NCBI GenBank assembly: GCA_023269545.1
Contig: JAHFTB010000028.1
Location: 1 to 35,093, forward strand
Direction: 5' to 3'
DNA length: 35,093 nucleotides
DNA from: Verrucomicrobiota bacterium
GTDB lineage: Bacteria > Verrucomicrobiota > Verrucomicrobiia > Chthoniobacterales > Xiphinematobacteraceae
A program made the translations under genes and the position numbers. A model generated the notes under the pieces. That model did no database searches. It was not told the origin of the DNA and was given only the letters and a program-made list of their open reading frames with translations. Shown here piece by piece: positions 1 to 7,811 of this stretch. Each line of letters begins with the position of its first letter. The first letter of the stretch is position 1.

Positions 1-750
1 TCTTCGCCTATTCCCATACCTACTCCCGAATCTACTTCCCTCTCAGAAATTCCCCAGCCAACGCCCAAGGCGAGTCCCCACACAACACCTAAGGCTACCC
101 CAAAGCCAACGCCCAAGGCAAGTCCCCACACAACACCTAAGGCTACCCCAAAGCCAACGCCTAAGGCGAGTCCCCACACAAAGCCTAGGGCTACCCCAAA
201 GCCAACGCCTAAGGCGAGTCCCCACACAAAGCCTAGGGCTACCCCAAAGCCAACGCCCAAGGCGAGTCCCCACACAACGCCCAAGGCTACTCATCAGCCA
301 ACGCCAAAACACCGTTTAGTTTCTGAGAAATCCGAGGTGTCCAAAAAAGAGCATCCTTCTCAAAAGAAAACCGAAGAAAGAGCTCATAAGGAAGAGAAAG
401 GGAATGAACCAGGTAAGGCGAAGGCTGGGGCTGCGCGAACTGGGGGTTCGGAAAATCCTTCTCAATATGGATGGTATAATGACCTCCTTCATGATCGCTT
501 TTTCAGTCAGTGGGATCAGCCGACTTCGTTATTTGATCCGCAACATCAATTTACCTGCACTCTGGAAATTCAAATTTCCAAAAATGGAAGCATCTTAGGC
601 TATAAGATCGTGAGGGGGAGTGGAAATGAGATTTTGGATCAATCGGTTTTAGAAGCGGCTGCTCACGTAAAACAAATCGATGCACTCCCGTCAGGGCTCG
701 GGAAAAACGGCATTTATACAGTTCGTATTGACTTTGAGTTGGGAAACTAA
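1..750 (+). CDS. TonB-like protein, C-terminal part (5' end outside window)
   Basis: The frame is open from the first base, so the window begins inside this gene; 249 codons are visible. Codons 19-98 are five tandem copies of a 16-residue Pro/Lys/Thr unit ([12 protein letters not shown] core), followed by a charged Lys/Glu linker. About codons 184-249 form a TonB/TolA-type C-terminal domain: an [16 protein letters not shown] strand, a [15 protein letters not shown] helix, and a final YTVRIDFEL strand. TonB proteins span the periplasm with an extended Pro-rich stretch and pass inner-membrane energy to outer-membrane receptors, so the repeats probably act as spacer. The membrane anchor is not visible. 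A GTG at 337 is an internal codon rather than a start, because the repeat frame continues into it. A TolA-like or other cell-envelope role is possible. Confidence 0.8.
   Translation, partial: SSPIPIPTPESTSLSEIPQPTPKASPHTTPKATPKPTPKASPHTTPKATPKPTPKASPHTKPRATPKPTPKASPHTKPRATPKPTPKASPHTTPKATHQPTPKHRLVSEKSEVSKKEHPSQKKTEERAHKEEKGNEPGKAKAGAARTGGSENPSQYGWYNDLLHDRFFSQWDQPTSLFDPQHQFTCTLEIQISKNGSILGYKIVRGSGNEILDQSVLEAAAHVKQIDALPSGLGKNGIYTVRIDFELGN
55..312 (+). repeat. 48-bp in-frame tandem repeat, five copies plus a partial
   Basis: Units lie at 55-102, 103-150, 151-198, 199-246 and 247-294, with the start of a sixth at 295-312. Copies three and four look identical and carry AAGCCTAGG where the others have ACACCTAAG or ACGCCCAAG. 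The unit is exactly 16 codons, so copy-number change keeps the reading frame and only alters the length of the Pro/Lys spacer. Confidence 0.95.
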
Positions 751-760
751 AGGACACTCC

Positions 761-1777
761 CTACTTCCAACCCTCTATGACAATTTTCCCCTGAGTTTTT
801 TTAGATTCGATTCGAGCGTGCGCTTCTTGGAGTGTCCGTGCGCAAATGGGAGAAAGCGTCTCTTGAACGGCTGTGTGAATGGTACCGGCATCCAACAATT
901 TTGCGATTCGATCCAGAACCATTCCCTGCTCATCCATTCTTGGAGTTTCAAAAGAAGACCGGGTGAACATGGACTCCCATGCATATCGCACTCCCTTTGG
1001 TTTTAAGAGGTTTAAATTGACTGGCTGTTGTGCGTCGACGAGGCAACAAATACTTCCTAAGGGAGAGATGACCTCCGCCATAACGTTCCAATAAGTATGG
1101 GTGTCAGCAGCATTGAAAATAAAGTCCACCGTATCCCATCCGGCTTGCTTTAATTCCGGGGCGAGGGGATGATGGTAATTCACCGTAGTTTCCGCTCCTA
1201 ATGCTTTGCACCACTCTGCGGATTTAGGGTTTGATACGGTAGCAATGACTCGGAGGCCTGCTATTTTGGCGAGTTGTATTACCATAGAGCCTACGCCTCC
1301 TGCGGCTCCTATCAGAAGAAGAGACTGTGTGGTATTTTTCCCCTCCACATCAATACCTAACCGGTCAAAGAGCCCTTCCCAAGCAGTGAGTGCCGTTAAG
1401 GGAACCGATGCTGCGTCCCCCCACACAAGTGACTTAGGTTTACGGCCTACAATTCGCTCATCTACCAACTGAAATTCCGCATTGCTGCCGGGTCGGGTTA
1501 AAGTTCCGGCATAATAAACAGAGTCTCCCACTTGGAAGCGTGTGACTTCCGATCCAATGGCTTCCACTACTCCGGCTGCATCATACCCTAAGATGAGTGG
1601 GACGCCTTTCTTCGGAGCCTTGTTCATACGAATCTTGGTGTCTATCGGATTGACTGACACAGCTTCTATCCGGACGAGTAAATCTCGTGGACCGGGCGCA
1701 GGTTTTGGAATTTCAAGATCCATTAAACACTCAGGGCTTGTAACTGGCAAATTGCGAGTCAATCCAATAGCTTTCAT
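761..1777 (-). CDS. Zinc-type alcohol dehydrogenase-like NAD(P)H oxidoreductase (MDR superfamily)
   Basis: The protein has 338 residues from the ATG at 1777. This start is preferred over one 36 nt upstream because AAGGAATCTC lies just before it and family members begin MKAIGL-like. It carries the N-terminal MDR fold (DLLVRIEAVSVNPIDTKIR), a family signature SVYYAGTLTRPGSNAEF followed by VDERIVG, and a Rossmann domain with GAAGGVGSMVIQLA. These match the zinc-binding alcohol dehydrogenase family 1 (adh_fam_1) of quinone-reductase-like enzymes. Despite the name, the catalytic zinc cysteines are not evident, so it is probably an NADPH-dependent enone or quinone reductase. It is last in a minus-strand set with a nitroreductase and a glycoside hydrolase, and it converges on the TonB-like gene with only 10 nt between stops. 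The substrate is unknown. Confidence 0.85.
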   Translation of the reverse strand: MKAIGLTRNLPVTSPECLMDLEIPKPAPGPRDLLVRIEAVSVNPIDTKIRMNKAPKKGVPLILGYDAAGVVEAIGSEVTRFQVGDSVYYAGTLTRPGSNAEFQLVDERIVGRKPKSLVWGDAASVPLTALTAWEGLFDRLGIDVEGKNTTQSLLLIGAAGGVGSMVIQLAKIAGLRVIATVSNPKSAEWCKALGAETTVNYHHPLAPELKQAGWDTVDFIFNAADTHTYWNVMAEVISPLGSICCLVDAQQPVNLNLLKPKGVRYAWESMFTRSSFETPRMDEQGMVLDRIAKLLDAGTIHTAVQETLSPICARTLQEAHARIESKKTQGKIVIEGWK

Positions 1778-1861
1778 GAGATTCCTTTTTATATACTCAA
1801 CTGCTGACGTCACGACTTCATTATAGCGAAAAGAAATCTGACGAAAAAAAATCTGACGGAA

Positions 1862-2503
1862 CTAAATATGGACGATAACGTCCTCCCGCTTGCGGCGAAC
1901 CTTAGCTAAATCTGCGTACTTATCATCGGCCTGTCGGTAACCAGCGGCGCAGAGGAGCACTGCGCCATAACCTGAATTTGTCAAACCTAAGAGCTCATCC
2001 ACTTGTCCGGGATGAAATCCTTCCATGGGGGTAGTATCGATTCCCAGAAGTGCTGCGGTAGTAAGAAACTGTCCCAAAGCAATGTACACCTGCCGAGTTG
2101 CCCATTCATCAAGAGCAGGGTGGGTATTAATGAATTCACTGACCATGGATTTAAAGCCTTCTAATAAGGTCGGAGAAATATTGCGAATTTCGGCGGTGCG
2201 TTCAATGAGGGCATTGATATCCGAAAGACTAATGTTGCGCTTGGCACTCAAAACCACGAGATGCGATGCATCCGCCACTTGCGCCTGATTCCAACAGGCT
2301 CCTACGAGATGGATTCGAATTTCCGGATGAGTCACTACGAAAAATTTCCATGGTTCCATTCCAAAACTGGAAGGAGCAAGAATGAGACTTTTTTCGAGTA
2401 CTTCCCATTCTTCCGCTGGAATTTTTTTCGTCGGATCATATTTTTTCGTGGCGTAACGCCATTGTAATTGTGTGATAATATTTTCTTTCAGGATCGGTTG
2501 CAT
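1862..2503 (-). CDS. Nitroreductase-family NAD(P)H-dependent FMN oxidoreductase
   Basis: This 213-residue protein is about the family's usual length. The N-terminal RYATKKYDPTKKI segment is the typical FMN phosphate-contact region. LAPSSFGMEPWKF is the conserved flavin-binding segment and a GAVLLCAAGYR-type segment closes the fold, as in NfsB-like enzymes. Such proteins are homodimeric cytoplasmic flavoenzymes that reduce nitroaromatics, quinones or enones with NAD(P)H. It sits between the GH26-type gene (30 nt upstream) and the MDR oxidoreductase (84 nt downstream) on the same strand, so the two reductases may be co-transcribed. No clear Shine-Dalgarno precedes the ATG. The physiological substrate cannot be read from sequence. 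Confidence 0.88.
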   Translation of the reverse strand: MQPILKENIITQLQWRYATKKYDPTKKIPAEEWEVLEKSLILAPSSFGMEPWKFFVVTHPEIRIHLVGACWNQAQVADASHLVVLSAKRNISLSDINALIERTAEIRNISPTLLEGFKSMVSEFINTHPALDEWATRQVYIALGQFLTTAALLGIDTTPMEGFHPGQVDELLGLTNSGYGAVLLCAAGYRQADDKYADLAKVRRKREDVIVHI

Positions 2504-2511
2504 TATCGATG

Positions 2512-2541
2512 CTGGCTTATTTTTTATGCTGGCTTATTTTA
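2512..2541. repeat. Short tandem duplication (GCTGGCTTATTTT)
   Basis: The string TGCTGGCTTATTTT occurs twice in a row, separated by two bases, between the nitroreductase start and the glycoside hydrolase stop. The second copy contains the hydrolase stop codon. It looks like a local slippage duplication that lengthened the spacer between the two genes. Confidence 0.7.
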
Positions 2542-3571
2542 GAATGGGCTTTGCGACCAATTGATTCCGGTGCTGAGAAAATTTGGACTGTAAAGTATGA
2601 GCCAGAGCCGGAGAATCTTGGACTTGCATGGAGGTATCATGGCGGGGATCGTCGTCATTTTGCCAAGTTTCGTTCCACCAAGAGAATCCACACACGCGGG
2701 GCCAGCGGCCTGCGAATAAATCCGTCAATGCGGCATTTGCCCACTTTTCAGCCGGTTGAATGCGATGGTGAATATCGGCCCCGAATTCTAGGAGGAGTAT
2801 CGGTTTTTTAGTGGCAATTTGGGCAACTTGGTTGACTGCATCATCCATATTTTTGCGGAATGACCCATCTTCCCATTTTTCTCGAGGGGCTTGTGGTCCA
2901 TAGCAACTGAGCCCAATCCAATCGACGTAATCGTCACCCGGATAGTAATGCCGTGCCAGGTTCCAATTTTCTTCCGGTTCCGAGTGGTCATTAAAATGAA
3001 TGACCCAGGAAATATTATGGGCGCCTTCCGCACGCATAAGAGTGACGATGTGTTGGAATGCGGCGACGAAGTGTTTCGGCCCGCGGAGATCTCCTCCATC
3101 CCAGCGTCCATTCCAGCCAAACCATTCTCCATTGACTTCCGTACCGTATTCCACAAGAAGAGGTGTTTTAAAATCACGGGCAGCGCGCGCCCACCGTCGC
3201 AAATCGGTATCGAATTTCCCCTCGGCTATTGCCCGAGGAGTAAAAAGGGACTCCGCTTTCATGTGAGCCGAAGAAGAACGCATCATCAGCCGAATGAAAG
3301 GTATTTTCCCCATATCGCGAATCCAAGACGCTGTTTGCTGAGGAAACTTACGAGTATTAAACCAATTGTTGGAGAAATAGACCCACATGACAGATTGCCC
3401 CGTGATCTTTTCATAAGACCGAACCGCTTGTGGAGTAATATCGTCTTCGTCGCCAGTGGTACCTCCTGGGAAAACGCCATGATAAAAATGGCCCGGGGGA
3501 GGTGGAAGAATGGTGGCCCATGCTGAAGAGCAAGACCAAGCAATAATGATAAAGGAGAGAATAATTCTCAT
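2534..3571 (-). CDS. Secreted glycoside hydrolase, GH26-type (beta-mannanase-like)
   Basis: This 345-residue protein has a cleavable signal peptide of about 19 residues (hydrophobic IILSFIIIAW, then SSAWA). The segment VEYGTEVNGEWFGWNG aligns with the GH26 HEMNG-x-W signature, with Glu145 as likely acid/base. PILLLEFGAD near residue 262 fits the nucleophile strand. YYPGDDYVDWIGLSCYG is also typical of clan GH-A barrels of this group. GH26 enzymes are retaining endo-hydrolases acting on beta-mannans and related glucans; export suggests extracellular or periplasmic polysaccharide breakdown. The start has GGAG about 6 nt upstream (CCGGAGCGTGCCATG). The 80-bp repeat element at 3613-3692 lies in its upstream region. 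The exact polysaccharide is not known. Confidence 0.8.
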   Translation of the reverse strand: MRIILSFIIIAWSCSSAWATILPPPPGHFYHGVFPGGTTGDEDDITPQAVRSYEKITGQSVMWVYFSNNWFNTRKFPQQTASWIRDMGKIPFIRLMMRSSSAHMKAESLFTPRAIAEGKFDTDLRRWARAARDFKTPLLVEYGTEVNGEWFGWNGRWDGGDLRGPKHFVAAFQHIVTLMRAEGAHNISWVIHFNDHSEPEENWNLARHYYPGDDYVDWIGLSCYGPQAPREKWEDGSFRKNMDDAVNQVAQIATKKPILLLEFGADIHHRIQPAEKWANAALTDLFAGRWPRVCGFSWWNETWQNDDDPRHDTSMQVQDSPALAHTLQSKFSQHRNQLVAKPILK

Positions 3572-3612
3572 GGCACGCTCCGGTCCAAATTTAATGATTT
3601 AAAAGTTATTAT

Positions 3613-3692
3613 GTGATGTGACGCAAAAAGGAAAACCTTGTAGGCTAAAATGGTTTTTTGCCCCCAGAGCTCCTCAAAGTGCGTCACGTCAG
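3613..3692 (-). mobile_element. MITE-like element, copy 1 (80 bp)
   Basis: The ends are GTGATGTGACGC and GCGTCACGTCAG, an imperfect 12-bp inverted pair. The element is flanked on both sides by the direct repeat TTATTAT (3606-3612 and 3693-3699), a likely 7-bp target duplication. The inside matches the copies at 29878-29959 and 32475-32556 in reverse orientation, including a GAGCTC core and an ACCTTGT block. It carries no coding capacity. Confidence 0.85.
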
Positions 3693-3735
3693 TTATTATA
3701 ATAAAATCCAAAGGATTACAAACGCAATAGTCCAT

Positions 3736-3927
3736 TTATGCTGAGTGGGATATAGCGGAACCTTCGCTATAGGCCCCCCCTATGTGCGGAAGATTGCGAT
3801 AATGTCCGTTAAAGTCCAATCCATATCCTGCTTCATTTGCGATCTCGAATCCTATATATCCAACCATTTCGCGAACCTGATTGAGAATTAAGTTTTCGGG
3901 AATAAGAACGGAAGACACCTCGATCAT
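3736..3927 (-). CDS. Possible small hypothetical protein
   Basis: This is a 63-codon open frame whose ATG lies 6 nt after the stop of the secreted hypothetical protein, which would fit translational coupling. The first 50 residues look protein-like (EMVGYIGFEIANEAGYGLDF, then NGHYRNLPHIGG). The last dozen are encoded across the TATAGCG hairpin at 3751-3771, so the original 3' end may have been replaced by a repeat. No Shine-Dalgarno or known family is seen. It may instead be the remnant of a longer gene. Confidence 0.35.
   Translation of the reverse strand: MIEVSSVLIPENLILNQVREMVGYIGFEIANEAGYGLDFNGHYRNLPHIGGAYSEGSAISHSA
3751..3771. repeat. TATAGCG hairpin (family B repeat)
   Basis: TATAGCG and CGCTATA form a perfect 7-bp inverted repeat around the loop GAACCTT. 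The same TATAGCG-containing word recurs in many intergenic places of the window (for example 16611, 26483-26495, 30271, 33991), marking a dispersed repeat family. Confidence 0.75.
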
Positions 3928-3933
3928 GACAAG

Positions 3934-4539
3934 TTAGCGCTCTAATACTCCTACGCAGATGAGGACACCTTTGTGAAGTGTAAACACCTCTTTGCTAACT
4001 GGATAAGGGGTCGAACGGAAGTCAATAGCCACATCCTCGGTAATTTTTCTCATAGGGGCAAAGAGACGGGGAAAGATATAAATGCGAAATCGATTGGGAA
4101 TGACGATTCGAAAGTCCGGACCCATCGTATTTTCAAATAATTTTGGGAAATCAGGGGAGAGGACGGTTGAGGCAGTGACCAATTGGTCTGATTCCAGTAC
4201 TGCGTAAAGGATGATTCCATCGCGATTACGGATGAATGTGGGTTTTAATTTGGAAAGCGTTTGGGAGGCGTTTCTTAGCGCGATTTGCTCAATCTGCTGG
4301 CGAGACATCCCGGAATGCAGTTGTTCTTCGGGGGTAATGTACCAGGGGATTCCATTTAACATACGGGCCGGGACCATGACGGTTTGTTTGGCACCTGCGA
4401 TGGGCCAAACAATGGGAGGGTAGGCAAAAGAGGGTTCAATCAAGAGCCGCCAGTCCTCCTCCTCCGCCGCCTGGGCCGAAAAAAGAGTCAGAAGAAGTCC
4501 CATCAGAACCGTCAAGCATTTGTAATTTGAGTAAATCAT
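3934..4539 (-). CDS. Secreted hypothetical protein
   Basis: This 201-residue protein has an N-terminal signal peptide (hydrophobic LTVLMGLLLTLFSAQA, likely cleavage near residue 24). The mature part has no motif I can name with certainty. Its C-terminal half (a DFRIVIPNRFRIYIFPRL strand pair, then VSKEVFTLHKG) vaguely recalls the IPNRD-type segment of DUF1444 proteins, but this is weak. It is divergent from ruvA with only 38 nt between the start codons, so the promoters must overlap or lie within coding sequence. A small frame follows 6 nt after its stop. It is probably periplasmic or secreted; the function is unknown. Confidence 0.7.
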   Translation of the reverse strand: MIYSNYKCLTVLMGLLLTLFSAQAAEEEDWRLLIEPSFAYPPIVWPIAGAKQTVMVPARMLNGIPWYITPEEQLHSGMSRQQIEQIALRNASQTLSKLKPTFIRNRDGIILYAVLESDQLVTASTVLSPDFPKLFENTMGPDFRIVIPNRFRIYIFPRLFAPMRKITEDVAIDFRSTPYPVSKEVFTLHKGVLICVGVLER

Positions 4540-4577
4540 GTTAAAAGCAATTAGATGACTTCCACGCAGCGAGATTC

Positions 4578-5180
4578 ATGATTACCTTTCTAGAAGGCAT
4601 CTTGGTAGAGGCATTCCCCAATCAAATCGTAGTCAATGTGCATGGCATTGGTTATCAGGTCTACATTCCTCTTTCGAGTTTCGATCGCCTGCCCCCACTG
4701 GGGCAACCCCTTCGGATTTTAACGCACCTCTCGATTCGAGAAGATGCTCACATTCTCTATGGATTTATTTCGGCTGTCGAACGAGATCTCTTTCGGCTTT
4801 TGGTACAACATGTATCCGGAGTAGGGCCGAAATTGGCTCTTTCCATTTTAAGCGGCATGAGTGTGGATTCTTTCAAGGCCGCGGTGGTCCACTCGGATTT
4901 GACAGCAATTTCTCGCATCAGTGGAGTCGGTAAAAAAACAGCCGAACGAGTGGTATTGGAACTCAAAGACAAATTAGGAGTCGCTGCAGAATGGGAGGCT
5001 GCCAGCCGTAGTAATGATACCAGCGGTGATACCGCTATCAGCGACGCCGTCCTAGCCCTTATTTCCTTGGGATATAAACAAGTGGATGCTCATAAGGCGG
5101 TTCGCCAAACACAGGCGAAATTGACTGGTTCGGCCTCTCCTGAGGAATTGGTACGCCAAGCTCTAAAGTTATTGATATGA
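4578..5180 (+). CDS. ruvA: Holliday junction branch migration protein RuvA
   Basis: This 200-residue protein is full length for RuvA. The N-terminal OB-fold begins MITFLEG and continues through GIGYQVYIPL. Two helix-hairpin-helix DNA-binding motifs follow: VSGVGPKLALSILSGM and ISGVGKKTAERVVLELK. The C-terminal third domain (about residues 150-200) would contact RuvB. RuvA tetramers bind four-way junctions and load the RuvB motor for branch migration in recombinational repair. The stop overlaps the next start as ATGA (5177-5180), so the downstream ATP-grasp-like gene is translationally coupled. ruvB and ruvC are not in the window. Confidence 0.97.
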   Translation: MITFLEGILVEAFPNQIVVNVHGIGYQVYIPLSSFDRLPPLGQPLRILTHLSIREDAHILYGFISAVERDLFRLLVQHVSGVGPKLALSILSGMSVDSFKAAVVHSDLTAISRISGVGKKTAERVVLELKDKLGVAAEWEAASRSNDTSGDTAISDAVLALISLGYKQVDAHKAVRQTQAKLTGSASPEELVRQALKLLI

Positions 5181-6484
5181 AATCAGCTCTCGAACGCGCC
5201 AATCAAATTCAAAATACACTCCCCACGGGGGGGCTTTTTCACGAAAAATCCTGGCGCATTTCTCCCGATCCCTTTCTTCTTCCGCAACCACTTGCTGAGG
5301 AAATAAATAAGCTTGGGTTTAGGCTCACTCTTTTCGTGAAAGCCTGTAACCTCCTTTATCGTTTGAGTGGTGATGGCAGGCGCCCCGGCTGGATTGCCCA
5401 ACTGCTGGATTATGGGAAACCCCCGGAATTAGTGGCTTTGCAACGAGAAAAGGCGTTTATACACGAATTTCCTCGTGTTCTTCGTCCGGATATTATTTTG
5501 ACCGATGACGGCTTTATTATTGCGGAGTTGGATAATGTGCCCGGAGGAATCGGCTTAACAGCTTGGTTGAATGAGGCATATACGGATGCGGGAAGTCAGG
5601 TATTAGGCGGGAGTGAGGGCATGCTGAAGGGGTTCCGTAGTATTCTTCCTAGTGGCGGTGATATTGTAGTTTCTGAAGAAGCGGCCACCTATCGTCCCGA
5701 AATGGAATGGCTGGCCAAACGATTGAATGAGACCGGTGAGCAGGTTTTCCGAGTTCTGAATGCTGAGCACAGAGAAGATTGGCAGGCGCACGTCTATCGG
5801 TTTTTCGAAAATTTTGATCTGAAAAATGTTCCGGCGGCTGAGTCCTTAAAGGAGAAAGCTCTTAGCGGAGCAATCTCCGTCACCCCTCCTTTCAAACCAG
5901 CTTTGGAAGAAAAATTGTGGTTTGCCCTATTTTGGATGAAGCCTCTGGAAACATTTTGGTTGCGAGAATTAGGTGAACGTACGATGACAGCCCTGCGTAA
6001 GGTGATTCCCTATAGTTGGATTGTCGACCCAGCTCCCTTGCCCCCTCATGCGGTTCTTCCCCGTTTGGAAATTCAAAACTGGATGGAATTAGCACAGTTT
6101 AGTCAGAAACAGCGTGAGCTCATCCTCAAGGTCAGCGGATTTTCTGAGCGTGCTTGGGGATCGCGTGGAGTGGTAGTGGCGCAGGATGTTTCACAAGAAC
6201 AATGGTCTGCTGCTATTAAAACGGCTCTTTCCGAGTTTGAGATTCATCCCTGGGTACTCCAAAAATTTCACAAAGGTCGGATAGTGGAGCAATCCTACAT
6301 CGAAGCCGATGGTTCCTTGCAGGTGCTCCGGGGCCGCATCCGACTGTGTCCCTATTATTTTGTTCAAGAATCCGAGACGCTTCTAGGGGGGGCATTAGCT
6401 ACGATCGTGCCGGCGGATAAAAAATTGATCCATGGGATGTCCACAGCTATTTTAACACCGGCTGGCTGTTCGATCAGTTCATAG
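5177..6484 (+). CDS. ATP-grasp-like hypothetical protein coupled to ruvA
   Basis: This is a soluble protein of 435 residues without signal or membrane segments. Two stretches suggest an ATP-grasp-type ligase fold: IIAELDNVPGGIGLTAWL (about residues 115-132), recalling the acidic ligand-binding loop of glutathionylspermidine-synthase-like enzymes, and WVLQKFHKGRIVEQSYIEAD near residue 360, like the lysine and strand segment of ATP-grasp domains. A Gly-rich SERAWGSRGVVVAQDVS lies between them. The start overlaps the ruvA stop by 4 nt. I cannot name a substrate; peptide or amine ligation is a guess. The repair-gene neighbour may reflect only operon packing. Confidence 0.75.
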   Translation: MKSALERANQIQNTLPTGGLFHEKSWRISPDPFLLPQPLAEEINKLGFRLTLFVKACNLLYRLSGDGRRPGWIAQLLDYGKPPELVALQREKAFIHEFPRVLRPDIILTDDGFIIAELDNVPGGIGLTAWLNEAYTDAGSQVLGGSEGMLKGFRSILPSGGDIVVSEEAATYRPEMEWLAKRLNETGEQVFRVLNAEHREDWQAHVYRFFENFDLKNVPAAESLKEKALSGAISVTPPFKPALEEKLWFALFWMKPLETFWLRELGERTMTALRKVIPYSWIVDPAPLPPHAVLPRLEIQNWMELAQFSQKQRELILKVSGFSERAWGSRGVVVAQDVSQEQWSAAIKTALSEFEIHPWVLQKFHKGRIVEQSYIEADGSLQVLRGRIRLCPYYFVQESETLLGGALATIVPADKKLIHGMSTAILTPAGCSISS

Positions 6485-6705
6485 CTCCCGTGGCTGAAAA
6501 TAGTCGATCGGGGTGTTTGGCTATGAGGTTGTTTTAAAGAAAATCAGTGGGCCGCGAGTCTATTAAAGTTTAGGCTGTCGGGAGTTTTTTTTCTTTCCGG
6601 AATCCATTGTTGCCTGATCTATTTAACTGAAGAAATGCCGCTATGGTACGTAGCGATTGCTCTCTTTAGATAGAATAAACTACTCGGTTTTATTCAGTAG
6701 AATTT
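6485..6705. other. Non-coding gap with TAGCG inverted repeat
   Basis: No gene is supported here. CTCCCG at 6485-6490 could pair with CGGGAG at 6579-6584, which is followed by eight T residues, a possible long-looped terminator for the ruvA operon. CGCTA (6639-6643) and TAGCG (6651-6655) form a small hairpin related to the TATAGCG repeats. An alternative TTG start for the next gene lies at 6657. Confidence 0.4.
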
Positions 6706-6810
6706 ATGAAGGATCCAGTATTTATTATAATATGCATAATAATATTCGTGATGCTGTTAAAAACATTTTTAAAAAAAATTCTACTCCGAATGAACGATGT
6801 TTCCGTGTGA
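6706..6810 (+). CDS. Candidate 34-residue single-membrane-segment ORF
   Basis: ATG at 6706 opens a short frame with one very hydrophobic run (VFIIICIIIFVMLLK) followed by basic residues, ending in TGA at 6810. It overlaps the start of the next large gene in a different frame. A run of eight A bases (6771-6778) lies where a -1 slip would join this membrane segment to the large hydrophilic protein. No ribosome binding site is visible, and AT-rich DNA readily yields hydrophobic frames by chance, so this is a low-confidence call. Confidence 0.25.
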   Translation: MKDPVFIIICIIIFVMLLKTFLKKILLRMNDVSV

Positions 6811-7811
6811 CGGGCGGTAGTGGGGTTATCCGCAACCAAGCGTCTTCTTCATCTCCTAGCCCTCGAGTGGCTGAGACGCCTCCCTCTGATTCCATCAAAG
6901 ATACGCATCAGCGAATTGGGGATGTATGGCCGAGTTATCCACACAAAGATGATTCTCAAGGGGGCGCATCTGCTAGTACTTCTGAGACCAAAACATCGGA
7001 TCTGACGAAGGTGCCATTGAGAAAGCGGAAGGAAAACAAAACAGTCCCGACTTGGTCGGAAGATAGTGAGGTAGCATTCGCACGATGGATAGAGAAAAAT
7101 CCAGAGATTAAAAGTATGCTAGGACAAAAGCTGCCTCAGTTATCTAAGACCTCTCAGCCAATGAAAGCTCCGCCCCCCCGCCCTCTTCTCCCGACTAGGT
7201 CCCCTAGGAAGGATACAAAGCCGAAGAATAACCTGTTATCTGACAACGAAAGACAAAATCAATGTGCTAGAGGCGAGGAAGAAGGCTGTACTCTTGCAGA
7301 TAGACTGCAAGGTGAGAATCAATATTTCAACGAAATTGCTCAGGCAGGAGAAAACCAAAGAAAAGGATTGATTAAGAACGCGTGGAAGGAAGCAAAGGAA
7401 AAAGAAGAGGAAGAAAAACAGAGACCCGTCCATCACGATACAAATTCAGAAATGGGAGGATGGGCGGATTTCTTCTGCCAGCACGTTGATCATGGCAACA
7501 AACAGTACTTGGAAGATAAGTGGGAGAAATTTCAGAAACACAATCAAATTGAGTCTGAGAGAGGGAAGAATGATGGAAATAGGAGGAAAGATGCCATGGA
7601 AACTCCAACTATGGAGCAAGGTCCAGGTTTTCACAATGATTCTCATGCGCCTGCTACAAGTAATGCCAGTAGCATGAGTATTCCTCAGGTTGCACAGAAA
7701 AATAATGGAAATAAAGATTCAGGCCAGGCTCCTCTCCGCTTGCCATGTGAGTCGGATGTTTCCTTGCGTGACCAACCGACAGCTCATTGGGGTTGGAGGG
7801 ATATGCAATGA
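6732..7811 (+). CDS. Hypothetical hydrophilic, low-complexity protein (effector-like)
   Basis: From the ATG at 6732 this is about 359 residues; a TTG at 6657 would add 25 more. The protein is strongly polar: a Ser/Pro-rich stretch (NQASSSSPSPRVAETPP), a Pro-rich block (MKAPPPRPLLPTRSPRK) and a charged, probably coiled-coil region (WKEAKEKEEEEKQ). I recognise no domain, signal peptide or membrane segment. The DNA is visibly more AT-rich than ruvA or the methyltransferase beside it. The stop overlaps the next start as ATGA, so the two proteins are probably made together. Disordered, lineage-specific proteins of this kind are common among secreted host-interaction factors, but export is not shown here. 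Confidence 0.6.
   Translation: MHNNIRDAVKNIFKKNSTPNERCFRVTGGSGVIRNQASSSSPSPRVAETPPSDSIKDTHQRIGDVWPSYPHKDDSQGGASASTSETKTSDLTKVPLRKRKENKTVPTWSEDSEVAFARWIEKNPEIKSMLGQKLPQLSKTSQPMKAPPPRPLLPTRSPRKDTKPKNNLLSDNERQNQCARGEEEGCTLADRLQGENQYFNEIAQAGENQRKGLIKNAWKEAKEKEEEEKQRPVHHDTNSEMGGWADFFCQHVDHGNKQYLEDKWEKFQKHNQIESERGKNDGNRRKDAMETPTMEQGPGFHNDSHAPATSNASSMSIPQVAQKNNGNKDSGQAPLRLPCESDVSLRDQPTAHWGWRDMQ

Noticed and set aside
43-312. 89-codon Trp/Arg/Gly-rich frame on the minus strand
   Set aside because: It is the antisense of the 48-bp tandem repeat; the plus-strand frame continues into a recognisable TonB-type domain.
2891-3526. 211-codon plus-strand frame opposite the GH26-type gene
   Set aside because: The minus-strand frame has a signal peptide, catalytic motifs and full length; the antisense frame has no family features.
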